A DNA stretch of 64,000 bases. Origin: Haberlea rhodopensis. Lineage: Eukaryota > Streptophyta > Magnoliopsida > Lamiales > Gesneriaceae. The DNA lies in NCBI GenBank assembly GCA_907163345.1, contig CAJQUN010000013.1, forward strand, positions 10,896,307 through 10,960,306, given 5' to 3'. Under the pieces are notes generated by a model. The model was not told where the DNA came from and did not search any database. It saw nothing but the letters and a program-made list of their open reading frames with translations. Positions 22,016 through 35,057 of the stretch are shown one piece after another. Positions within the stretch are counted from its first letter, which is position 1. Each line of letters starts with the position of its first letter. Made by a program: the position numbers and the translations under genes.

Positions 22016-24494
22016 GGTAAGGACCACACGTCCTAATCCCATCATTAATGTCACTACGTTTATAAAATTTTCAGCATAAATCATCTTAACATCCGATTCC
22101 CAACACAACTAGCATATATATATACTTCAAAATGCACTAACATGTTCTCAATTCATTATGTAATTTTCCTTAATTAAATTGCACGCAACTCATAAATGAA
22201 AAGAGAAATCTCACGACCTTTATACAAACCATATACACATATCAATTATTGCTCACATTTGAGCATTGAATAAATAATTGTGTATCTATTTGTATAAGCA
22301 TATTATTCTATACCAAAACTGGTACGTCGCTCCCAGAAACATCCTTGTGTGCCCGTCAAAACTCATATTTCAATTCAACGTCGTACATGTTCCACATGTT
22401 TCAATAGAAACAGCCTCCCAACGGGTGAGGATACCAACAACGCATACTTCCAATATCATCATATATATACAATTGATAATTTACAGAATATAATTTAAAT
22501 AAATACTCCATGAGTATTCCACAACCAAAAGAGATCTATCACGCTGTTTCTGTTCTCACAATGCCGAAAATCATCAATCCAAGTCATATAAATCATCACC
22601 ATAATGATTACTATACACATACTCAAACTTGACAGTTCGATAATCAACAATAACAATTCCAGGATAACCATGATTTACTGAAAGCAAATAAATCTTAATT
22701 ATTAATTCATTAATTATAACTCATCATATAACCTCGCACGCTCAACAACAGCAGCATCACAATCCATTGAACGCTCAACAGCGACATACAATACATTGCA
22801 CGTTCAACAACGACATCATAATAATTCATAGCACCAGTCTTTGGTGCTTTCAATACTTAACGACACATTCTCAACAATTAGTCCATTAATATGACATTCC
22901 ATACGTGTACGTCCCTACGTACCAATTCCAACATACAAGAATATATCAGTCATTGCACGTAACAATAAATCATTTATCTATATGGTCGACGACATGATTT
23001 AGACATCCTCGACAACCGGAGGCTCATACAATATCTATTTTGAACATCAATTCATTAACATCATAGTAATAACCCCTACAATAACATCATAATCATATAG
23101 ATTCAACATGCTTCCTATCATACTCATTCACAATATATCGTACTCCGCATACTATTCAAATCATCACATTTATCATTTATTAACTTGAGTTATTAACTCA
23201 AACATGCAATGCATATCTTACTAAGGTTCAATACTTGTAATATTATCCCATTGTCAATAAAACTTCTCCAAAAGTCATAATCATCATCAAAATAGACTGC
23301 ACATGTTCATATCTCAAATTCCCAACAAAATATAAATTTTCACAATTTTCAGGACACAGATCGATCTCTATTATTATAGCAATCGATATCTTGCAGCAGA
23401 AACAAGGCAATCGATCGCTCCAATCCTAGCGATCGATCGCTGAGCATTTTTTAACGGGCGATCGATCGCTAATGGGGGAATTGCTTCCTTTTTTTATCCC
23501 ATCGATAGCCTCTTTCGTCTAAGGATGCCTAACCGCCGCACCGATCATTCGGTGGCGAACCGCTGAACCCATATATGAGAGGTCATCTGTGGTGGTGGCT
23601 TGCTGATCAATCTTCATCTCCAAAGATATACCAAATCCATTTGGGCTTCATATTCAGGAGCCTTGTTTGAAGCTGCTGAAAAACCAGAGATCGACCTAGG
23701 AAACTGTTCGTCACCAATTTTGAGTTTTCTTCGAGCGATCGGTCGATCGCTGCAAACCCAGCAATCGATTGCTAGCCCTTATATTTGCCAAAACTTCATT
23801 TCAATAGCGATTTTTGAACCCAAACCCAAAACCAACACCACCAACACCCACAATACTTCATAAACTCCACTAAAAACACATAAAAACATTACATACATCA
23901 ATTTATCAACTTCTTCAAATTCCCCCAAAAGTCAAACCCAAATCAAACCATAACCAAACTTCACAAAACTACTATCAAAACTTAGATAATCAAGTGGTGA
24001 AGGAGTTCACCTAAAAATCTTAAAGAGATTTCACTCCAAAATCGAGCCTTGCTCATTTTTTCTCCATGGGAGAAAGAGGGGAAAGAGGGAAGAGGTGGAG
24101 GGGGGAGAGACAGTGGGGAGGAGAGAGGGAGGTGGAGTGGAGAATGGTTGAACACCGAGTCCACTTGGTGTATATATTACCAAGGCTCCAAAAACTCGAG
24201 TTTCAAATACTCGCACCAAAACTCTTTAATAACCAAACATGTTCAATAATTATCTTCAACTCCCTCAATTACATCTCAAACCTCAAACCGAATTTCCCAA
24301 ACTCGAAAATCTCACTACCAACACAATAATGTTCAACACGACAATGAGAATAAATCTCGAACCTTGGATCCAACAACCCCAATACCGGATTAAAATCATC
24401 GGGATCTCAACATCGTAGTTATCTTAAAAATACCACAATTAAAATCAATTAAAGATTCATCACTCCGAGATACAATTAATTTCCGGATATCACA
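22016..24494 (-). mobile_element. 3' LTR of the large gypsy derivative
   Basis: Minus-strand start TGTGATATCC (24494) and end GGTCCTTAC (22016). Features: ATATATAC TATA-like motif at about 24170; an 80-base polypyrimidine tract on the minus strand just downstream (24062-24144); a cluster of GATCGATCGC palindromes (23355-23775); and short CGCTCAACAACGACATCA-like tandem repeats (22735-22830). No coding capacity. Confidence 0.8.
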
Positions 24495-24544
24495 TTTATC
24501 CCCTACTAATCAAATTTCGTCCTCGAAATTTTCACACTTGTACT

Positions 24545-25067
24545 TAGGGGGTGAGCATTCGGTCGGTTCGGTTACCGACCGAACCGAATTTCTGAAAACC
24601 GAACCGAACCGATTTTTAAAATTGTAACCGAACCGACCGATTTATTTTTCAAAACCGAACCGATCGAACCGATAAAAAATCGGTTATTTCGGTCGGTAAC
24701 CGAATTAACCGATATTTTTTTACAAAAAATAAAATAACTTTTAAAAATTAGATAATGTGATTTTAAAAATTAAAATAATTAGATTATTTGATTTTAAAAA
24801 TTAAAAAAGTAAAATTTAAATAAAGAATGATATTAATTGATTTTTTTTTTTAAATAAAAAACAATTTATTTTTTAAAGAAATATTAAAAAAATAAAATTT
24901 TGGTTTATTCGGTTAACCGATATTTTTAAAATGAAAACCGAAACCGAAACGAATTAACCGAATTAACCGATTTTTTTAAAAATCAAAACCGAATTTCTGA
25001 AATAACCGAACCGATTTTCCAAAGTATTTCGGTTTGTTCGGTTTAACCGAACTTTTGCTCACCCCTA
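24545..25067. mobile_element. hAT-type MITE, second family
   Basis: Ends TAGGGGGTGAGCATTCGG and GCTCACCCCTA. The 8-bp target duplication CTTGTACT/CTCGTACT matches at 7 of 8 positions (24537-24544 and 25068-25075). Interior is rich in CCGAACCG and GGTTCGGT repeats around an AT-rich core. Confidence 0.9.
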
Positions 25068-25075
25068 CTCGTACT

Positions 25076-25800
25076 CAATGTACCACAAAGACCACACAAC
25101 TCAACTCGAATACACATCATCGATTCATGAATACGTCATGAACGAAACACCAACTGCGAGGACATCGACCTCGCACCAAACTCTGGAATGGAGATAGCCT
25201 CCCAAAACCAACATTATTTCTAAAAGATGTTGACATACCTCGATGTTAACTAACCAAAAGCAGTCGATTAACCTTCGTTGCTATCGACTCGAATCATTCC
25301 TGATTCCAACGTAGATATTACCTTAAGGACATCTCTACCACTTGATATACGAAGCAAAACACACAATGCTTCCAAGGAAACCATTAGTATATAACAGTAT
25401 ACTCACACTAAACTCGGTTTCAGCCTCTCCAATTCCATCACAAATAATGGAATGTTACTCATCAAAGGAGTAGTTGTACTATTGCAACTCGAATCGGGCA
25501 ACCCACGGCCACCAGTCAACACAAGAACACATCTCTACAGATGTCAACATTAGTGTGTTCCAAGAAATCACATCTCGGCCCAACATTATATCGCAAACTT
25601 CACAAAATCACACGACTTCAAAGAGAACATGCAAGAAGCTTCATTGCATTTTCGCAACATGTGTCGACAATGACACCGAACGAGTTCGAATCCTGGTTAT
25701 TCCTTGTATACCCTTAGAATCAACAAGTTTAGTAAAATGATAACTATCGAATTAAAACTCAACGAACTACCTCACGATTTTATTCCTCAGAATGAATCGT
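25076..25800. other. Internal DNA of the gypsy derivative
   Basis: No pol motif in either strand. Similar in style to 29773-32003, to which it was presumably joined before the copia insertion. Confidence 0.5.
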
Positions 25801-25854
25801 CCCATCAAGATTACCAATCTCAAGGATACTGCAATCTCTTACAAGAGATTCACT

Positions 25855-28213
25855 AACCTAGGCACACATGCTAGAGGTGGTTTTCAATACTTCGTTACAT
25901 TTACTGATGACTTCAGTAGATATGGGTATGTGTACCTAATGAAACATAAGCACGAAACCTTTGAAAAGTTCAAAGATTTCAAGAATGAAGTACAAAACCA
26001 ACTTGGTAAAAGTATCAAAATCCTTCGATCAGATCGAGGAGGTGAATACCTTAGCAAAGAGTTTTATGACTATCTAAAGGAGTGTGGGATAGTCCCACAA
26101 CTCACTCCTCCGTATACACCACAATGGAATGGTGTATCCGAGAGGAGAAATCGAACCTTGTTGGACATGGTTAGATCAATGATAAGTCATGCAGATCTTC
26201 CGATATCCTTTTGGGGACATGCTTTAGAAACATCAATATTCATACTGAACCGTGTTCCATCTAAATCAGTGGAAAAGACACCATATGAGATATGGACTGG
26301 GAAACGTCCTAGTATGTCTTTTATGAAGATTTGGGGTTGTGAGGCTTTCGTGAGACGTCACGCCTCTAACAAACTTGGACCCAATCTGATAAGTGTTTAT
26401 TTGTGGGGGTATCCTAAGGAAACGAAAGGATACTATTTCTATTATCCCACCGAGAACAAAGTGGTTGTTGCTCGGACTGGTGTCTTTCTTGAAAGAGAAT
26501 TTATTTCTAGAAAAACCAGTGGGATACATATAGAACTTAGTGAAGTTCAACCACAAGAAAACACTGAACATGAGATTGAGATGGAAACAGAGCAGCCACC
26601 ACAAGCTGTTGTGGATGAAGTGCCTGCTCAAGAGATACAAGCCCAGCGTAGGTCTGTAAGAGAACACCGGGAGCCACATAGATATGGATTTCTTGTGACT
26701 CAACAAGGTGACTTACCACTTATTGATGAGGATGAGCCGTCATCTTATCAAGAAGCTATAATGGGCACTGATTCTGAGAAATGGCAAGAAGCCATGAAAT
26801 CTGAAATGGAATCCATGTATGCAAACCAAGTATGGACTTTGGTTGACCCACCTGAAGGGGTGAGACCCATAGGGTGCAAATGGATTTTCAAGAAGAAGAC
26901 CGACATGGATGGTAATGTACAAACCTTTAAAGGTCGACTGGTTGCAAAAGGTTTCAAACAAATTCATGGTATTGACTATGATGAAACTTTTTCACCAGTT
27001 GCCATGGTTAAATCCATTAGGATCTTACTTGCAATAGCTGCATTTCATTATTATGAAATCTGGCAGATGGATGTCAAAACAGCTTTCCTTAATGGAAATC
27101 TGCTTGAGGATGTGTACATGACACAGCCCGAGGGTTTTGTCGATCCAAAGGATGCTGGAAAGATATGCAAGCTACAACGATCCATTTATGGATTGAAGCA
27201 CGCTTCTCGGAGTTGGAATCTTCGTTTTGATGATGCAGTCAAAGAGTTTGGTTTCATCAAAAACGTAGATGAATCTTGTGTCTACAAGAAGGTCAGTGGG
27301 AGCATAATTATCTTCCTAATATTGTATGTAGATGACATACTTCTAATTGGGAATGATATCCCTGCCTTAAAATCTGTAAAGATTTGGCTAGGGAATTGCT
27401 TTTCTAAGTGCTAAAACGGTTTAGCATGCAAGAATCTAAGAAAGGATTCGTGCCTATGACACATGGAATACATCTCTCGAAGGATCAGTGTCCTTCAACA
27501 CCAGATGAGAGACAACGCATGAGTAAGATTCCATATGCGTCAGCTATTGGATCTATCATGTATGCCATGATATGTACTCGTCCCGATGTCTCGTATGCTT
27601 TGAGCGTGACGAGCAGATATCAAGTTGATCCAGGTGAATGTCACTGGATTGCAGTCAAGAATATCCTGAAGTACTTGAGAAGAACTAGGATACATTCTTG
27701 ATTTATGGAGGTGAGGAAGAGCTCAATGTAATAGGTTACACTGATGCAAGTTTCCAAACCGACAAAGATGATTTTCGATCACAATCAGGATATGTGTATT
27801 GCCTAAATGGAGGTGCTGTGAGCTGGAAGATTTCAAAGCAAGAGACAGTAGCCGATTCTACAACGAAAGCTGAGTACATTGCTGCCTCAGATGCAGCAAA
27901 GGAAGCTGTTTGGATCAGGAAGTTCATTTCTGAACTTGGAGTGGTGCCTAGCATTAAGGATCCAATAGAACTCTATTGTGACAACAATGGAGCGATCGCA
28001 TTGGCTAAGGAACCTAGATCTCACCAAAGATCCAAGCACATACTTCGGCGCTTTCATTTCATTCGAGAAATCGTTGAAAGGGGAGATGTTAAAATATGCA
28101 AAGTACCAACAGATGATAATGTATCTGACCCATTGACAAAGCCACTGTCACAGCAGAAGCATGATCGTCATACTAGATCTGTAGGCATTAGGTATATGTC
28201 TGATTGGTCTTAG
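25855..28213 (+). pseudogene. Copia pol pseudogene (integrase-RT-RNase H)
   Basis: Frame 1 to 27414: integrase core (FTDDFSRYGY, SDRGGEY, TPQWNGVSERRNRT), then reverse transcriptase (ALETSIFILNRVPSK linker, WKWIF-type start GCKWIFKKK, QMDVKTAFLNG, YVDDILLIGND). Near 27395-27420 the frame shifts and a block of roughly 40 codons usual after the YVDD motif is missing. Frame 2 (27408-27701) carries IGSIMYAMICTRPDVSYA. A second shift near 27690 leads to the RNase H part (27698-28213: YTDASFQTD, AEYIAASDAAKEAVW, YCDNNGAIALAK, HILRRFHFIRE). Two frame lesions plus 5' truncation make it dead. Confidence 0.92.
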
Positions 28214-28228
28214 TGCAAGTGGGAGATT

Positions 28229-29255
28229 TGTTGGGATATGCCCTAAGACATGCCATTAGATGATTGTTTATGACATACAATGTATTATGATTTTATTAAT
28301 GGCAAATCATTATTATATCTTATTCGAATATCTGTGCAATATGAATTGATATATAAGTTAATGTCCTTAGAATAATATTGTATTGTTCTTAAAGATTGTC
28401 CCTAGTCAAGTATTATCATGAATAAGGATAATGAAAATGCATTGAGACTAGTATGTTTTGATTGATGAATTGTTCATGGATATGAGATATCAAATCAACA
28501 CATGGGTAAATGTTAGAGAACAATGTACTGGACAGACCCACCATGAGAATGCTACATGGATAGTTATATGAGTGTCATAAGCAATTCTCATAGTGATAAT
28601 AATGTATGTAATCCTTACGACTTGAGATCATCAGAGATCCCAACATAAGGAGTTATGTATCTTGATATTGTCAAACGTTACCTGTAATAGGGTAAACTAT
28701 AAAGGCAGCTATTGGATACACTACGAATTATGTAGAGGGATGTTGATTGATCAAGATAGGATTTGTCGCTCCTATATAACAGGAGAAGTGTTTGGGCCCT
28801 TGATCAAGTAAGACTAAAATGCATGGCCACGCTCGAATGAGTCGATATGTGATATCGAGCTTATTCGTTTATTCTAGTTCTACTTGGGGATCAAGAAATA
28901 AAGATTGAATATACGAGTATGACTATTCCATGACTCGTGTTCAATCTAAACACATAGGACAAAGGGATTAAGTTACATGGTTAATATTATCACAGTCCAC
29001 AGGTTATGTCGAGTCAATGACATTCATGTAACTTGGGTAGCCTTGATGTGTTGCTAGATACCGCTCATTGCTTGTGACATAAAATTAGATTTTATGTCAC
29101 TGCCAACGTTGCAAGATCCTAACGGGTCACACAAAAGATTAAATCGATAAAGGGAAATATAATTCAGTGGATGGATTAAGTTGATTAGGAAGAGTCCTAA
29201 TCATATAATAATAATATATGAATTATTGTATGGACCGAACATATATATATATATT

Positions 29256-29330
<75 letters not shown>

Positions 29331-29772
29331 TGCTATATGTATATATGGGTAATTGATTAATGGGCTTTGATGTGGTTTTGAGAAAACCTAAGCTTAATGA
29401 TAATCGGCGCCTATATATACAAGAGTATTAGGTTTACGTAGAGGTTAGACGTTAATTGTGAATGAACTAAAACCCTAAACCTAGCGGCCGCACATCACTG
29501 TGTAGCTCGTCCCCTTCTCTGTTGAATAACAACTCTAGCAATTTGTTATTCAACATCCTTTGTTGATTTGATCGTGGATACCGTAGAGGCAGAGGTGCAC
29601 CATCTTTGCTCCTGACTCGAGGAACACGTTGGACGTCTTGCTGCAAGGAGGATTCGACTCAAACACGCTACAAGGGTATGATTCTCGTTACACCCCGATA
29701 TGATTAACTCTGTATAGGTCGCTGGTTTGGAATCCAATTTCCGCTGCGTATTTGCATGTTGGATTCCTTACA
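28229..29772 (+). mobile_element. 3' LTR of the truncated copia element
   Basis: Starts directly after the purine tract. Contains a (TA)n microsatellite (about 29236-29326) and a TATA-like CGCCTATATATAC at about 29407. Only one copy is present, so the right end is provisional. Confidence 0.65.
29236..29326. repeat. (TA)n microsatellite
   Basis: About 40 TA units with one interruption (GGATA), inside the LTR. Expected to be polymorphic. Confidence 0.95.
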
Positions 29773-32003
29773 ATGCTTACCACAGTTGATTCACAATTCA
29801 ACTCGCAATCAACACCACAATATCCTCACGACAGGCCCAACCAAAATCAACATACAACAGTATCTCCTCAAGAGATACAATCGATATAGCAGTGTTACCA
29901 CACTAGTTATATCCTCGACTCCGGTTACTGTTCATCATTGCATCTTCAATGCAAGACTATTCCAATAGGGATAGCACTAATCTTGTTGATGCTCACGTCG
30001 GTGCTCCCAACGACACTGAACTGTCACAACACAATTCCTCAACGCATTTATACATATAAACGCTCTCTTGAGGTATCTATACCTCAAGCTCAATTAGCGT
30101 TATATTGACTACACCGAGTTCACTATAACTTCCTATCGTATCATCATACAATTCACCTTCCTCGCTGTCGATAAGCAATATAGTAGCCACAATAAGCTCA
30201 TTGTATTATCACAATGATAATTCATCATACTTTGCTAGCAAATCGTAGCCTCCTTAGGTGTATAGAAAACCACCAAGGTGTACCACTCTCACAATTCACG
30301 AATCACATCATGATTTACTTATCGTCGTACAAACAATTAGGGAAGTAGATCATCATCTATCAGTTCTCTAATATCAACACACAACGGACATCCCAATACA
30401 TCTCGATCCTAACTCATTAGGATTTATCTTCATATTCTCATGTGTATGTGCGATCATATCCATCATAAACCACATCGATATACATATGTAGGTTCCTCAA
30501 CAACTACATACACTACGAGCCACTCGTCCGTAGCTAACTCAACGAGTATACCCAAAGGTACCCTTATTCGTAACATATTCGTCTCAATACACTATGCAGT
30601 ACAGTTATCTGTACGATACGACCATTTGTCCATCGAGCGAACCTGCTCGGCGTAGTAGTCTTGTGTCAACCTGTGACACACCAACTCCACCTTTACGCCT
30701 CAGTGGCACTCAAATCATATAACTCAATACATACTTCTATATATGTATTATTCATCGCGACGGCGGCACAAGCCATTCTTCGCCCCTCATACCGGATTAT
30801 CATAAAATGCTTCGTCAACTTGTGACGGTATAAGTCAACCTGTGATATTCATAATATCATTATCAACCCGTGATGGTACATGTCAACACGTGACACACAA
30901 TATCCTGGTCAACCCGTGACGGTACATGTCAACACGTGACATTCACAATATCCTCGTCAACTCGTGATGGTACATGTCAACACGTGACATTCATAATATC
31001 CTCGTCAACCCTTGACGGTACTTGTCAACATGTGAAATTCACATACATCGCTAACACAATAGCAGTACAATAGTATACATCACAAATACAATAGCGGCAA
31101 ATCAATACTCATCACCCAGTGGCGGCACACAATCAATACTCATCGCCCAATGGCGATACATTGCCAACAATGACACACATATCTCATCGCTAATACAATA
31201 GCGGTATATCGCCAACAATGGCACACATATCTCATCGCTAATACAATAGCGGTACATTGCCAACAATGGCACACATATCTCATCGTTAATACAATAGTGT
31301 TACATCGCCCACAATGTCACACATATCTCATCGCTAACACAATAGCGGTACACTGCCCACAATGGCACACATATCTCATCGCTAATACAACAGCGGTACA
31401 TTGCCAACAATGTCAGACATATCTCATCGCTAATACAACAGCGGTACATAATGCTCATAGCTCAACTATATTGCCGTGGACTCAAGAGGTGACTCACATG
31501 TATGCATCACTTTGCTCCTTTCGGACTCAAGAGGTGACTCACATTACATGCAACACTTTGCTCCCATATCACGCTTATTTCTCAAATATCTCAATGTCAA
31601 TAGGAATATCATGATGACAATTCAATATCAATGCATGTGTATAATTTCACATATACCTACATTATCATATTCACAACACAACTATACCCGGTTATAACAT
31701 CGTCCATTATCCCATATCGACAATATCATACCGTCCACCATTCTTGTCATCACACATCATATTTCATTTCTCGTTTCCTGATTTCCTAAAATCAGACTTC
31801 TTAGCCCTATATATAAATATATATACAACATACACACAATCTCAAAATTCATTTATTCTTTCATTCAAGTTACTATCAATACTAAATTCTATCAGTATAG
31901 TACGTCACTCGTCGTTCATTTAACGACACATTATTGCTACTACAGAAGTCAAGCAACGATATACTGTTAAATAAGTTACCGGCTTATTGCACTCCTCGAA
32001 CAC
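29773..32003. other. Internal DNA of the gypsy derivative with tandem arrays
   Basis: No coding motif. Array at 30815-31035: about four units of GTCAACCCGTGACGGTACAT / GTCAACACGTGACATTCAC. Array at 31150-31450: about six units of 48 bp containing CGCTAATACAATAGCGGTAC and TTGCCAACAATGGCACAC. Two 45-bp copies at 31475-31565 start GGACTCAAGAGGTGACTCAC. Confidence 0.7.
31150..31450. repeat. 48-bp tandem array with two small stem-loops per unit
   Basis: Each unit holds CGCTAATACAATAGCG, a 5-bp stem with 6-base loop, and TTGCCAACAATGGCA, another short stem. Both stems are kept in most copies. Confidence 0.8.
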
Positions 32004-33764
32004 TGTTGGAACCGAAGAAGGGGGTGAATGAGGTTCCTTGGCAACTTTAGCGATTTTAAAGTGATTTTGCAAAAGTCGAGTTTACTCTGCGGAAGACTTC
32101 AAGTCAATCGAAACAAAAACAATAAGAAGTAATAATATAAATAAAGCAATAAAGAACACAAGTATTTGTTATAGAAGTTCGGCGATGAATCGCCTATGTC
32201 TCCTCCTCCCGGTTAGAAAACGTCCAAGAGATTCCACTAGAACACTTCGATCTTGGCCTTGAGGGCTCCAAGTTAGCCACAAACAATCTCTTCCCGAGTC
32301 ACACACTCTTCACGAGTCTTCTTGGCCTTAAGGGCTCCAAGGATAGCCACAAACAAACTCTTCCCGAGTCACACACTCTTCATGAGTCTTCTTGGTGTTA
32401 AGGGCTCCAAGGATAGCCACACTCATACACCAACTTCACTTGTTGATGACTTATACAATTTTCAACTTGCGTCGGTGTTGGAGGACCTTTACAATGATTC
32501 ACAACTTGTGTGCTACAACAAATGACACCTTCACGGTACCAAATGAGGAACAAAGCTCTCACACAAGGATAAGAAACAAACTCTCAATACAAGACATTAA
32601 AATAGAAATATATGAAGTTTGTAATGCTAGATTGAATGTAATTGAACAAAGCTTTCTTGTATTGTATCCTCTTGTTTATTGTCTTCAACTTGAGCCCAAT
32701 TATCCATATTTATAGTGTATGAGGCTCCCAAAGGTCATACTAGTCGTTTATAGCCGTTAGCGACAATTTTGGACAAAAAATGCGCTCCATCGCCTCGGGC
32801 GATCTCCATCGCCAAGCCTTAACGGTCAAATCTGGCCCAGATCGCCTTAGGCGATCTCGCCATCGCCTGGGTCCCGCCTTGAAAAATTGCCTTAGGAAAC
32901 ATTCTGGATCGCCTCAGGCTTTTCATGCATTGCCTGGGGTGATCCAGATCGCTAGGCACACGCTCGATGGTGTGCAGCATGGCTCGGATCGCGTGAGGTG
33001 ATGGTCCTGATCGCCTGAAACTATCAGTCAGATTTCAACACTCTCAAGCTTTGTACTTTTCGACCATTTTAAGCTCGTTTCTGGGAAACGTTGTGAACAT
33101 AAAAGTTGTAGAATATCCTCTTAGCTACACGTGGACATCAAAATCAGCAAAATCAGCAAATTTCATTAAGGTATGAAGAAGTTATGCCCAAAATGCTACA
33201 GCCGCTCCAACCTTGCTATAATCTGCACTTGCTGTGACTTCCATGCCATTTTGCTCCATGATGCAATCCGAATTGGACTGAGATATTTGAATAAGAAATC
33301 TAGCATTTTGAGTTGGCTTTCCAACCTCTTTAGATTCACGCCATTTGGATCATCGAGCCAAGAAATATTATCAAAACACTGCATTGTGCTCCAATTGGCT
33401 TCTATACGAATTTGTCCACCAACGGACCATTGGTTTGTGGGTCTTCATCCCATCATAAAATATTGTTCCAACTTCATTCCACACAGGTTGCACACTTATT
33501 TTGTTTGTTCATAGATGTCATTCCTTCTCGTCCAAGCTCAATATCTTCCTTCATAAAATTCACAGCTTGTCCTATGAACTCGCAAATGTCATTGTATAAC
33601 TTGGGTCCTTTTTCATTGGTCTTCCCAACCAAATTTTTCATCTAACCATGTACACTAAGTAGACACATTAGTACAACAAATGTAAGTTTTTTAATCATCA
33701 AAACCGATAAATAATTTGGAGATTAATTAAACATTAAACTCAACAATGCGTTTAAGGCTCAACA
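32004..33764 (-). mobile_element. 3' LTR of gag-only element
   Basis: Minus-strand CTATAAATATGG TATA box at about 32710, with an array of GGCGATC/GATCGCC motifs (32785-33020) 75-310 bp upstream of it. It contains a tandem CTTGGCCTTAAGGGCTCCAA-type triplication (32255-32415), present once fewer in the partner LTR. Confidence 0.9.
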
Positions 33765-33778
33765 ATCTCCCCATTTTT
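33765..33778 (-). promoter_or_regulatory. Polypurine tract
   Basis: Minus-strand AAAAATGGGGAGAT abutting the LTR start, the expected plus-strand primer position. Confidence 0.8.
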
Positions 33779-33860
33779 GATGATCACAAAACTTGGTAAA
33801 CTTGTAAATGAAATATGCATGCAATAAGAATAAATAAGACTCCCTTTTAACAAATGCATA

Positions 33861-35057
33861 TGTTAGGATCGGTCCGGAGTGTTTAGAGGGGGGGGGGGGA
33901 GGTGAATGAACACTCCTTCTAAAAATTAATCCTTTGTGATTTCTTCCGGATTAGTGAAAGAAATCTGTTTCTTAATCAATTCTTGTACAGAACAGACCAC
34001 TGAAAGTATAAGTGCGGAACGGTCTGTTCTTTTATGTGTAAGAACGGCTCGATGGCTAGTATGAAAGAACAAGTGCAGAAATAGATACACGGGATATGTT
34101 TCTGGAAGTTCGAAGGTGGTGTAATCCTTCTACGTCTCCCCTTCTTCCAATTAAGGAAGGTTTATACTAGAAGACTTTGATTTATACAATCCTGTTGTAC
34201 AAACTCGATTCAGACTGGATTTACCTCACTACCAATCTGAAACTCCTAGTCACTCAATCTGCTCAGACACACTCTGTCTGACAGTTACAATATGTTTCTC
34301 ACTTTCTGATTTTCAATACAGAATACACAAAATGCGCACAGTGATCCTAAATGATCAAATGTTACAAGGTAAACGTGCTTAAGAATGATTTCAGCTCGAG
34401 AGCTTCTGAGCTTGTAAGCTTTTGTTGTTTTTGCTTTCTTGTGTGTTTTTCAATTGATCAGCGAGAGTCAGTAGCAAGAGTCAGTAGGTTCCTTTTGTTG
34501 CATCCTTTTATAGTTGAAAGTACCAACGACATTATTTCCTTTAATGTGCAACTTTGACTCTTCTTAAACTCTGAGAAAGCTACAGTCTTCTTCTTCAGGA
34601 TATTTGCCGTTCTGGTTCATACTTTCGGCGACTGTCAGGTAAGCTCTTCTTTGTCTTCTTACCTATTATGGCAATCTTCAGTCTTTGATCCTTTGTAGCA
34701 TTAATTACGACATTAAATGCTACAATAAATAGCCGTTAATGATTCGGACTGAGGAGCCATTCTGTATGTATCCTAAGCTGCTCTGATCTGATAAAGATAG
34801 AGATCGATCTGAAGCTTCGGTTGAGTCAGTCTGATATTCATCGATCCTGTCTGATAAGTAATGTGTCTTATCAGCTTGTTCTGTTTTGAGCTATTGATCT
34901 GGTCAGTCTGATTACCCTCGATCCGGTCTGATATGCTTTGTCATCTTATCAGCTTGATCTGTTTTGGGCGATCGTTCTGGTCAGTCTGATTTCACTCGAT
35001 CCGGTCTGATATGTTTTGTCATCTTTAAAATCTCATCGATAAGATCCGGAACTAACA
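33861..35057 (-). mobile_element. Solo LTR, family A copy 2
   Basis: TGTTAGGATCGGTC to GGAACTAACA, with near-match target duplications GCATA/ACATA. Homologous throughout to 10366-11383, but longer because a U3 segment of about 75 bp containing GGTCAGTCTGATT and CGATCCGGTCTGATATG is tandemly repeated (34880-35020). Minus-strand TATA box CTATAAAAGG at about 34510. Confidence 0.9.

Larger units (their letters stand above)
25800..29772 (+). mobile_element. 5'-truncated Ty1/copia element with 3' LTR
   Basis: Pol begins in the middle of the integrase core (about 25855) and continues through reverse transcriptase and RNase H, then a purine tract GTGGGAGATT and a 3' LTR starting TGTTGGGATATGCC at 28229. 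The 5' LTR, gag, protease and integrase zinc finger are absent. The left junction is somewhere between 25795 and 25860. The right LTR end is taken as CCTTACA at 29772. Confidence 0.85.

Noticed and set aside
25683..25700. tRNA-like T-arm (GAGTTCGAATCCTGG)
   Set aside because: No matching acceptor, D- or anticodon arms in the surrounding 80 bp.
25792..28213. Functional copia polyprotein
   Set aside because: Starts inside integrase, lacks a segment after the YVDD motif and has two frame changes.
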